Assembly: GCA_946633495.1 (NCBI GenBank)
Contig: CAMPAX010000165.1
Location: forward strand, 1-5,522
Source: an uncultured Lachnospiraceae bacterium
Lineage (GTDB): Bacteria; Bacillota; Clostridia; Lachnospirales; Lachnospiraceae
Direction: 5' to 3'
Length of the DNA stretch: 5,522 bases
The notes under the pieces are model-generated. The model made no database searches, was not told the origin of the DNA, and saw only the letters and a list, made by a program, of their open reading frames with translations. Within the stretch, counting starts at the first letter, position 1. Each line of letters opens with the position of its first letter. The translations under genes and the position numbers were made by a program. Positions 1 to 5,507 of the stretch are shown here, in pieces.

Positions 1-530
1 GGCTCAACCAGCTCAAACTTCATATCCTCCGGAAGACCGCCTGCATTGTGGTGGGCCTTGATGCCTGCTTCGCTCTCCAGAATATCCGGCCAGATGGTTC
101 CCTGTGCCAGAAATTCGATGCCGTCCAGCTTCCGCGCTTCCTCTGCGAATACCTCGATGAATTCTCCACCGATGATCATACGCTTCTGCTCCGGATCTGT
201 CACCCCTGCCAGCTTGTCCAGGAAACGGTCAACTGCATCCACGTAGATCAGGTTCGCATTCATTTCATTCCGGAACACCTGGATCACCTGCTCGGGTTCA
301 CCCTTACGAAGCAGTCCATGGTTTACGTGAACGCATACCAGATTCTGACCGATGGCCTTGATCAGAAGCGCAGCAACCACCGAAGAGTCAACTCCTCCAG
401 ACAGTGCCAACAGCACCTTCTTATCTCCTACCTGCTCCCTAATGGCCGTGATCTGCTCTTTAATAAATGCATCTGCAAGCTCCGGTGTCGTGATCCGGAC
501 CATATCCTCCGGACGTCTTCCTGTGTCCAT
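1..530 (-). CDS. guaA: GMP synthetase, ATP-pyrophosphatase subunit (partial, 3' end outside window)
   Basis: This gene encodes the enzyme part that adenylates XMP with ATP and replaces the adenylate with ammonia to give GMP, in cytoplasmic purine synthesis. The 176 visible residues carry the pyrophosphatase P-loop SGGVDSS (44-50), then VNHGLLRKGEPE (69-80), DRF with AGVTDPEQKR (101-117), QGTIWPDILES (143-153) and HHNAGGLPEDM (160-170), all landmarks of the GuaA synthetase domain. The ATG at 528-530 is preceded by AGGAGG with 9 nt spacing, which fixes the start. The reading frame stays open to the window edge. Conventional bacterial GuaA has a class I glutamine amidotransferase domain of about 190 residues before the P-loop. 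Here only 43 residues precede it, so this is a stand-alone synthetase subunit, as in archaea; the glutaminase partner is not in the window. Roughly 130 C-terminal residues, including the dimerisation domain, should lie beyond position 1. The family call is firm; the two-subunit reading is inference. Confidence 0.92.
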   Translation of the reverse strand, partial: MDTGRRPEDMVRITTPELADAFIKEQITAIREQVGDKKVLLALSGGVDSSVVAALLIKAIGQNLVCVHVNHGLLRKGEPEQVIQVFRNEMNANLIYVDAVDRFLDKLAGVTDPEQKRMIIGGEFIEVFAEEARKLDGIEFLAQGTIWPDILESEAGIKAHHNAGGLPEDMKFELVE

Positions 531-539
531 GTTTTCTTG

Positions 540-545
540 CCTCCT
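540..545 (-). promoter_or_regulatory. Ribosome binding site of guaA
   Basis: The minus strand reads AGGAGG, ending 9 nt before the ATG at 528-530. This full-consensus site shows that the protein really starts without an amidotransferase domain and is not a truncated model of a longer GuaA. I see no convincing promoter between this site and the hydrolase stop codon at 656: TATAAA at 623-628 has no acceptable -35 partner. Read-through from the hydrolase gene or a non-consensus promoter are both possible. Confidence 0.85.
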
Positions 546-583
546 GTTTATAAAATTGGTAATCCGTCACAGCCGGTCTGCTA

Positions 584-619
584 TGATCCTTCCCATGATA
601 CATGATCTGTTCAGGATCA
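584..619 (-). repeat. Inverted repeat in the hydrolase-guaA intergenic gap
   Basis: TGATCCT (584-590) and AGGATCA (613-619) form a 7-bp perfect inverted repeat. Nested inside are two CATG copies (594-597 and 601-604) three bases apart. It is the only notable structure in the 125-nt gap between the two genes. No T-run follows on either strand, so it is not a standard intrinsic terminator; it could be a weak 3' stabilising or pausing hairpin. Function unknown. Confidence 0.4.
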
Positions 620-655
620 CGATTTATACCGGTCTATTCTTTCATCGAATAACGA

Positions 656-3202
656 TCAGTCTTCGATCAGATATCCTGCCTCATCAAACTGATATGCAAC
701 GCCTTCGATATTCACTGTCATATCCTTCGGACACCATCCCGAAGTATCCTCGTACCACCAGCCCTTGTAGTTCTTCCTCCAGCGGCCTTTGTACTTATAG
801 ACCCATGTACCATTCTCTTCCAGCTTGTAGTTATCCCACCAGCCGTCGCAGCGCATCAGTCCGGTCTCCGGATCGAAATAGTAATAATATCCGTTCACCC
901 ATTTCCAGCCCTTGGCACGTGTCCCGTTCTTCAGGATATAATAGTACTTATCTCCGGTGATCATCCAGCCATCTTTATCTTCTTTATTCTGATCGACCCA
1001 GTAACCGTTGCCGTCGAATTTGTACTCTTTTCCGTCTATCATCAGCATCTCATTTTTCGCATATCCGGAGGCATTTCCATACCACCAGCCAATGTTGTTC
1101 CGGTGCCATGCGTACTTGCCATTTCCGGTGTAAGCTCCGTTCTCGTCAAACTCATATCCCTTCCACCATCCGTCCGTGTAAAGGAATCCGCCGGGTGCGA
1201 AGCAATACTGAACCCCGTCAATGGTATGCCAGCCGTTCAGCATGATACCTTTCGAATTCAGATAATACAACTTCCCGTTGTCTTCTTTCCATCCGTCCGT
1301 GCAAAGGACTCCTGCGGAATTGGAGAAATACCAGTGTCCGTCTGTACGGAACCAGCCGATCTGAAGCACACCGTCCTCATTGAAATAATACTGTCTTCCA
1401 TCAATCTTCTGCCAGCCGGTCAGACGCTTGCCGTTCTGATGATAGCAGAGGCCGTCATCCTCAGAAGCCCAGCACTCCCGGTCCGTGTAGTACTCTGCAT
1501 ATGCCATGATGGTCTGGCTGTAAGGGAAACCTCCGCTTGTATTGCTGTCATAATAAACCGGATATGTTTTTACCTTTCCGCTGCAGTTTCCACTGATATA
1601 ATTCAGTACATGACGGTCCTCATCATAGTCCACTACGATTCCCACATGATCGAACATTACTCCGTCGCCTTCCCAGCAGAAGAAGATCAGTCCACCGGGG
1701 CGGTAGGGGATCTCATAGGGATCCACTTCTGTATGAACATAGTGATTCCATCCGGAGTAAGCGGCGATCTTCCGCGTTGCAAGCGGTGTATACCATACCT
1801 GTGCCTGATCCAGATTAAAGGAAGTCGTTATGGCAGATTTTTCTACACGCGGATCTGCGCACGTGGAATAATACCATCTTCTCTTATCTGATCCACTGTA
1901 ATAACCGGCCTGATACATGCTCCAGCTGCTGAAAATGGCGCACCACTGCATATCATCATATTGCCGTTCGATCGCTTCTCGTTTCACATACCGCTGCATC
2001 CAGCGCGTATACTCTGTGTTCCCGGTACCGGCGGAATTACTCCGAAGCTCAACCCCGTTCCAAAGGTAACCGTCGGTTCTTGCTGTTTCCGCGGTAGATG
2101 CCGATGCCCAGAGAGCATAATTCTTATACCCCTCCTGAGACTGGGCAATCCGAAGCGTCCTCTGCATGATGTCTGTTACGCCCTCTTCATCCAGCTCAGC
2201 CAAAGTGCTCTGCAGACGTTTATAATAGTCAGAACCCATGTATTCTCTGGAAAATGACTCATCTGTCGCGGTACCGTCAGAGCGAAGATACAGATCGCCG
2301 ATCCACTGGCTTGTCTGCATGATCCCGTTGGATCCGAAGTAATACTGTTCCTTCGATACGGTATACCACCCTGTTACCATTGCTCCTGAGGCTTTAAAGA
2401 AATACCAGCTGCCGTCGATCTGTTTCCAGCCGGTTACCATGGAACCTACCGGATTGTCATATCTCAGGAAATAATATTTTACATCACCGATCTCTCGCCA
2501 GCCTGTTGCCATAGTGCCGTCAGACAGGAAGAAATACCATTTATTCCTGATCTGCTTCCAGCCGGTGACCAAGGATCCATCTTCGTAATATTTCCAACTG
2601 CCGTCTTCCTGTTCCTCCCAGCCATTTGCAGCTACAGCCGCGGCCATACGCAGGGGAGCTTCTTTCAGGGAGTCAGCCGATTCTTCCTCTACGGCCTCCG
2701 TATCAGCAGTTTCTTCCTCTACGGCCTCCGTATCAGCAGTTTCTTCCTCTTCTTCGGTCATTTCCGGCACGTCAAAAGAATCCGTTCCATCCTCTTCCGA
2801 AGAATCCACCTTCTCATCTCCCGAAACGCTTTCCGAAGTACTCTCGGATCCTTCTTCCTCCGAACTGTCTTCCTCTTCATTTTCCGTTCCGGAAATGAGT
2901 TCATCCGTTCCCGTCTCATACGAATCCACAGGATCGAAGTCCCCGGTTATTTCTGTATCCGTCTCTTCCGAAGGATCTAAGTCCTCCGTTTGAGAAGCTG
3001 CGTATCGGGCATCCGACCCGAGTGTCTTTACATCCTCTCCGGTCTCTTCAGAGCCATCACTTCTGGCTTCTCCCACGATCTCCGTAGTCTCATTACCCGA
3101 AGTTTCCGCTGCATATACAGATGCCCCCGTTCCCGCAGTCTGCCCCAACACCAGTCCGAGCGTCAGAAGATAAGTTGCGATCTTCGTCCGTCTTTTTCTC
3201 AT
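656..3202 (-). CDS. Secreted CHAP-domain peptidoglycan hydrolase with cell-wall-binding repeats
   Basis: This is a predicted exported murein amidase or endopeptidase of 848 residues. Residues 1-32 form a signal peptide: basic MRKRRTK, a hydrophobic core, then SVYA before AETS as the likely cleavage site. Residues about 33-180 are a Ser/Thr/Glu/Asp-rich low-complexity stalk. Aromatic binding repeats of the GWKQIDGSWYFF type (CW_binding_1/choline-binding family) occupy about 194-313. The CHAP domain spans about 345-575, with candidate catalytic Cys421 (in MQWCAIFSSW), His519 (in FDHVGIVVDY) and Asn539 (in ISGNCSGKV). Further repeats run from about 578 to the end, including two of the WRKNYKGWWY type (about 699-735 and 807-848). 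There is no LPXTG or membrane anchor, so attachment should be non-covalent through the repeats, whose ligand is unknown. An in-frame ATG at 3226 would add eight residues but lacks a ribosome site. The scissile bond cannot be told from sequence. Confidence 0.9.
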   Translation of the reverse strand: MRKRRTKIATYLLTLGLVLGQTAGTGASVYAAETSGNETTEIVGEARSDGSEETGEDVKTLGSDARYAASQTEDLDPSEETDTEITGDFDPVDSYETGTDELISGTENEEEDSSEEEGSESTSESVSGDEKVDSSEEDGTDSFDVPEMTEEEEETADTEAVEEETADTEAVEEESADSLKEAPLRMAAAVAANGWEEQEDGSWKYYEDGSLVTGWKQIRNKWYFFLSDGTMATGWREIGDVKYYFLRYDNPVGSMVTGWKQIDGSWYFFKASGAMVTGWYTVSKEQYYFGSNGIMQTSQWIGDLYLRSDGTATDESFSREYMGSDYYKRLQSTLAELDEEGVTDIMQRTLRIAQSQEGYKNYALWASASTAETARTDGYLWNGVELRSNSAGTGNTEYTRWMQRYVKREAIERQYDDMQWCAIFSSWSMYQAGYYSGSDKRRWYYSTCADPRVEKSAITTSFNLDQAQVWYTPLATRKIAAYSGWNHYVHTEVDPYEIPYRPGGLIFFCWEGDGVMFDHVGIVVDYDEDRHVLNYISGNCSGKVKTYPVYYDSNTSGGFPYSQTIMAYAEYYTDRECWASEDDGLCYHQNGKRLTGWQKIDGRQYYFNEDGVLQIGWFRTDGHWYFSNSAGVLCTDGWKEDNGKLYYLNSKGIMLNGWHTIDGVQYCFAPGGFLYTDGWWKGYEFDENGAYTGNGKYAWHRNNIGWWYGNASGYAKNEMLMIDGKEYKFDGNGYWVDQNKEDKDGWMITGDKYYYILKNGTRAKGWKWVNGYYYYFDPETGLMRCDGWWDNYKLEENGTWVYKYKGRWRKNYKGWWYEDTSGWCPKDMTVNIEGVAYQFDEAGYLIED
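2681..2750 (-). repeat. Perfect 30-bp tandem repeat in the hydrolase stalk
   Basis: A 30-bp unit occurs at 2681-2710 and again without a mismatch at 2711-2740, followed by the first 10 bases of a third copy (2741-2750). It encodes the decapeptide EETADTEAVE in tandem. Because 30 bp is a multiple of three, copy changes keep the frame and only lengthen or shorten the acidic stalk. Identity at synonymous positions points to a recent duplication. Confidence 0.95.
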
Positions 3203-3208
3203 AGAAAA

Positions 3209-3215
3209 CTCCTTT
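3209..3215 (-). promoter_or_regulatory. Ribosome binding site that sets the hydrolase start
   Basis: The minus strand reads AAAGGAG, ending 6 nt before the ATG at 3200-3202. The alternative upstream ATG at 3224-3226 has no purine-rich site at a usable distance. The 3202 start also puts the basic MRKRRTK segment at the very N-terminus, as expected for a signal peptide. Confidence 0.88.
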
Positions 3216-3223
3216 TTCAACGA

Positions 3224-3261
3224 CATTTCCGATAGTCTTTACAGCATTTCCGGCACTATCG
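3224..3261 (-). promoter_or_regulatory. Repeat-rich region upstream of the hydrolase (possible operator or leader hairpin)
   Basis: On the minus strand CGATAGT (3255-3261) and ACTATCG (3230-3236) form a 7-bp inverted repeat around 18 nt, extendable by TT/AA if one C is bulged. Overlapping it are two direct copies of CGGAAATG (3245-3252 and 3224-3231) exactly 21 bp apart, two helical turns. The region lies between the kinase terminator and the hydrolase ribosome site, where the hydrolase promoter must be if the gene is independently transcribed. The best -10-like element is TGTAAA with an extended TG, but its -35 is poor. Confidence 0.4.
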
Positions 3262-3329
3262 AATCCTTCTCCGGGTCCTCTGTACGCACACGGTTTCCCG
3301 ATCCATGCGCCTACATCTCTTACACCGAA

Positions 3330-3360
3330 CAAGAAAAGGACGGCAATCCTGCCGTCCTTT
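3330..3360 (-). terminator. Intrinsic terminator after the hybrid kinase gene
   Basis: An 11-bp perfect stem (AAAGGACGGCA at 3335-3345 and TGCCGTCCTTT at 3350-3360) closes a 4-nt loop. On the minus strand it is followed by TTTTCTTG. It starts 20 nt after the kinase stop codon, the right place to end that transcript and separate it from the hydrolase gene. The A-run on the other side could give weak function on the plus strand too, but no plus-strand gene needs it. Confidence 0.93.
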
Positions 3361-3380
3361 ATCGTCGTCATCTGGCTGGA

Positions 3381-5132
3381 TTACTTTCGGATATACTTGT
3401 TCAGTGTATCCACAACAGTATTCAGATTATACGGCTTTGCGATATAATCATCCAGCTGATTCTCTATGATACGTTCCTTGTCACCGAACATGGCTCTTGC
3501 GGTGACCGCAATGATCGGAAGACGCTGGCGGCGCTCCTGATGTTCGATCCGTCGGATCTCCTGCGTCGCAGCGATACCGTCCATGACGGGCATCTGCACG
3601 TCAAAGAGGGCCGCGTCGTAGTGCTTCTTCTTAAAGAGCTCCACTGCCTTCTGTCCATTTTCGGCGATATCATAAGAGAACCCGGCCATACCAAGAAGCT
3701 TGCCGATCACCTGCTGGTTCACCGGCTCATCCTCAGCGACGAGTATTCTCGCATGTTTTCCGTTTGCCGTATTGATAGAGTAAGCTGCAGGATCCTGCTT
3801 CTCCTCCATCTTCTTTGCCTCAGCTTCCGCCGCCTTAACGATCTTCAGCGGAATCTCGGCAATAAAGGTAGAACCGATCCCTTCCTTACTCTGTACGGAG
3901 ATCGTACCACCCATCAGTTCCGTGATCTGCTTGGAGATTACCAGACCCAGACCGGAACCGCCATATCTTCTTGTATCCGATCCATCTACCTGTGAGAAAC
4001 GGATAAAAAGTTTGCTCATATTTGCCTCGGAGATACCGATACCGGTATCTGCCACGGCGATCCGAAGAGTTACCTTATCTGCCGTATCATCGATAGCCGC
4101 GATCTTCACGCGGACACCACCATCGGAAGTGAACTTGATGGCATTCGACAGAAGGCAGTTCAGTACCTGCTGGATCCGCTGTCCGTCCGCACGAACCAGC
4201 TTCGGCATATTATTTCCGAAGTTCAGATCCAGTGAAATGTTCTTGTTATCAGCCGCGGGAACATGAGCTGCCACAGTTTCCTCGATGGCTGCCTTGATGT
4301 CGGTGATTTCTTCTTTGATCTTATACTTGCCTGCTTCCAGCTTGCTGATATCCAGGATATCATTGATGAGGCGGAGCAGATTATCCGCACAGTTTTTTGC
4401 GGTGATCAGATTATCTCTGTAATCTGCCTGAAGATCATCTGCCATAAGCGTCAGCTGGATCATACCCAGAATGCCGTTGATAGGCGTACGGATCTCATGG
4501 CTCATATTTGCAAGGAATTCTGCCTGTGTCTTATAAGCAGCATTTGCATCCTCGATGGCGCGGGACAGCTTCGCTTCTGTCTCCTTCTGACCGGTCACAT
4601 CAATAACGACCATGTTGATGTGGTCAGCTTCGGACTTATACATAACGGTGTTGAAGACCTTACCAAGCTTCTCCATGGTGATCTCAACATCCATCAGGTC
4701 ACCCTGCTTGGTACCGGAGGTATTATATGCCCGGAACCATGCATTAATGTCCTGAAGAACTTCGATATTGGACTCGCCGATGATCCGGTCCTGATAATCC
4801 ATACGATCCAGATTGAAGTAAACGCCAAATGTCTCATTTGCGTCTACCATCTGGTAACCGGTTACCTGTCCGGAAGGATCCTGAATGATCTTCGCCTGAG
4901 CGAAGCCGATGGGAAGGTTCATGAAAAGCTTTTTGTACTTATCATTCTTTGCGTTCGAACTTCCGCTCGACATCTGGCTGATGAAGAAAAATGCAACACC
5001 GATCTGCAGCAACAGCATGATGATTCCCACAGCCGTATTCCCAACGAGCACGCCGATCAAACCAAGCACACCGATAGCCACTGCCGCGATGATCGCCAGT
5101 GTCTTCGAGTCCATCTCTTTCAATTTTTCCAT
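3381..5132 (-). CDS. Membrane-anchored PAS hybrid sensor histidine kinase
   Basis: This 583-residue protein should autophosphorylate on histidine and pass the phosphate to its own receiver domain. Two membrane helices (about 11-30 and 34-52) are joined by only a few residues, so there is practically no extracellular sensor. A PAS-like domain follows (about 66-180, beginning KLFMNLPIGFAQ), then a short helical linker. HisKA carries His212 in FLANMSHEIRTPING. The ATPase domain has the N-box LLSNAIKF (Asn330), G1 DTGIGIS (from 362), F-box LFIRFSQVDGSD and G2 GGSGLGL (391-397). The receiver (about 461-583) has the acidic pair Glu467/Asp468, phospho-acceptor Asp511, Thr544 and Lys566, so all active-site residues are present. 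No HPt domain or output regulator is visible; these must be encoded elsewhere. AAGGGG six bases upstream of TGCATT-ATG supports the start. The transcript is apparently single-gene, with its own promoter, long leader and terminator. The signal sensed is unknown. Confidence 0.95.
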   Translation of the reverse strand: MEKLKEMDSKTLAIIAAVAIGVLGLIGVLVGNTAVGIIMLLLQIGVAFFFISQMSSGSSNAKNDKYKKLFMNLPIGFAQAKIIQDPSGQVTGYQMVDANETFGVYFNLDRMDYQDRIIGESNIEVLQDINAWFRAYNTSGTKQGDLMDVEITMEKLGKVFNTVMYKSEADHINMVVIDVTGQKETEAKLSRAIEDANAAYKTQAEFLANMSHEIRTPINGILGMIQLTLMADDLQADYRDNLITAKNCADNLLRLINDILDISKLEAGKYKIKEEITDIKAAIEETVAAHVPAADNKNISLDLNFGNNMPKLVRADGQRIQQVLNCLLSNAIKFTSDGGVRVKIAAIDDTADKVTLRIAVADTGIGISEANMSKLFIRFSQVDGSDTRRYGGSGLGLVISKQITELMGGTISVQSKEGIGSTFIAEIPLKIVKAAEAEAKKMEEKQDPAAYSINTANGKHARILVAEDEPVNQQVIGKLLGMAGFSYDIAENGQKAVELFKKKHYDAALFDVQMPVMDGIAATQEIRRIEHQERRQRLPIIAVTARAMFGDKERIIENQLDDYIAKPYNLNTVVDTLNKYIRK

Positions 5133-5376
5133 AATGCACCCCTTTTAAATCTTGTTCCCCGTCTCTGCCGTTTCAGCGGGATCATATCGGATCCCATGAT
5201 ACGAACGCGCCGCATCCTAAAATCCCTCACAACCCCCTGTCATTCGGCGAAAGACATCCACCTCCATGGGTACCGCGCCGTACCCGATTCCCGGACTGTT
5301 CCGGAAATCCGGAATCCGTAAACAGGCTGCCTGTTTACTTCTTCTTTCGGAAGTTTTGCGCCAAGAGAACATACAT
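5133..5376 (-). promoter_or_regulatory. Long structured 5' leader of the kinase mRNA
   Basis: From the predicted transcription start near 5376 to the kinase ATG there are about 244 nt without a convincing gene. Reading along the RNA, perfect stems are GTAAACAGG/CCTGTTTAC with a 3-nt loop (5318-5338), TTCCGG/CCGGAA (within about 5300-5316), GGGTAC/GTACCC (5268-5285) and GGGATC/GATCCC (5178-5195). The ribosome site AAAAGGGGTG lies at 5137-5146. Length and structure suggest post-transcriptional control, but I could not match it to any known riboswitch consensus. Confidence 0.5.
5318..5338 (-). repeat. Strong 9-bp hairpin near the start of the kinase leader
   Basis: GTAAACAGG and CCTGTTTAC are perfectly complementary around a CAG loop. 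It is the most stable-looking local element in the leader. No T-run follows on the minus strand, so it is not an intrinsic terminator as it stands; it may protect the 5' end or be one part of a larger fold. Confidence 0.7.
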
Positions 5377-5382
5377 AGAATC

Positions 5383-5411
5383 ATTATATATTGTTTTCTT
5401 CATTATGTAAA
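5383..5411 (-). promoter_or_regulatory. Sigma-A-type promoter of the hybrid kinase gene
   Basis: On the minus strand TTTACA (5406-5411) and a perfect TATAAT (5383-5388) are separated by exactly 17 bp. This is a near-consensus vegetative promoter, five of six matches at -35 and six of six at -10. The start point should be about 7 nt beyond the -10, near 5376. It sits in the most A/T-rich part of the window and is the only strong promoter seen here. Confidence 0.85.
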
Positions 5412-5418
5412 GCAAGAG

Positions 5419-5435
5419 TGTTACATTTTTGTAAC
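5419..5435 (+). promoter_or_regulatory. WalR-box-like site / palindromic operator upstream of the kinase promoter
   Basis: The plus strand reads TGTTAC, five bases, TGTAAC. Both half-sites fit the published WalR consensus TGTWAH-N5-TGTWAH. The same bases also form a palindrome, GTTACA-N4-TGTAAC (5420-5435), so a dimeric repressor is an equally good reading. The site ends about 8 bp upstream of the -35 hexamer, suitable for either activation or interference. No regulator is encoded in the window, so the binding protein is inferred only. Confidence 0.4.
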
Positions 5436-5477
5436 GATTTTTCGAAGTATTTTTTCGAATGCACCGCATTTTATGAT

Positions 5478-5507
5478 GCTGGGGTCAAAAGGTATTTTGC
5501 CCCCAGC
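5478..5507. repeat. Large near-palindromic hairpin at the window edge
   Basis: GCTGGGG and CCCCAGC form a 7-bp outer stem. After a single mismatch, CAAAA and TTTTG add 5 bp around a 4-nt loop. No T-run follows on either strand, so a normal intrinsic terminator is not supported. It could be the 3' structure of an upstream gene, part of a coding tail, or a dispersed intergenic palindrome. The window ends 15 bases later, so its context cannot be judged. Confidence 0.6.

Noticed and set aside
48..605. Plus-strand open frame (185 codons) over the guaA region
   Set aside because: The minus strand encodes unmistakable GMP synthetase motifs here; the plus frame is a shadow.
584..619. Intrinsic terminator of the hydrolase gene
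   Set aside because: The stem is short with a 22-nt loop, and no T-run follows on the minus strand.
1103..1891. Plus-strand open frame (262 codons) opposite the hydrolase gene
   Set aside because: It lies wholly antisense to the CHAP domain and binding repeats, has no ribosome site and no recognisable protein family.
2681..2750. CRISPR-like repeat
   Set aside because: The copies are directly adjacent with no spacers and lie in frame within a coding region.
656..3202. Clostridial toxin or glucosyltransferase, suggested by the aromatic GW-YYF repeats
   Set aside because: Such repeats are shared with toxin and glucan-binding proteins, but the only enzymatic domain here is CHAP; no glycosyltransferase domain is present.
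3203..3226. Eight-residue N-terminal extension of the hydrolase from the ATG at 3226
   Set aside because: No ribosome site precedes that ATG, whereas AAAGGAG sits at the ideal distance before 3202 and the shorter form begins with a normal signal peptide.
4263..5321. Long plus-strand open frame (352 codons) opposite the kinase gene
   Set aside because: It is antisense to a kinase with every expected motif, runs through the kinase's promoter-proximal leader, has no ribosome site and its translation shows no recognisable domain. It is a composition shadow.
5335..5365. Cyclic-di-GMP (GEMM) riboswitch in the kinase leader
   Set aside because: GCAAAAC followed by a CTTC/GAAG stem with a GAAA-containing loop is superficially similar, but the conserved GACGCAAAGCC-like joining segment and the second helix with its receptor are missing.
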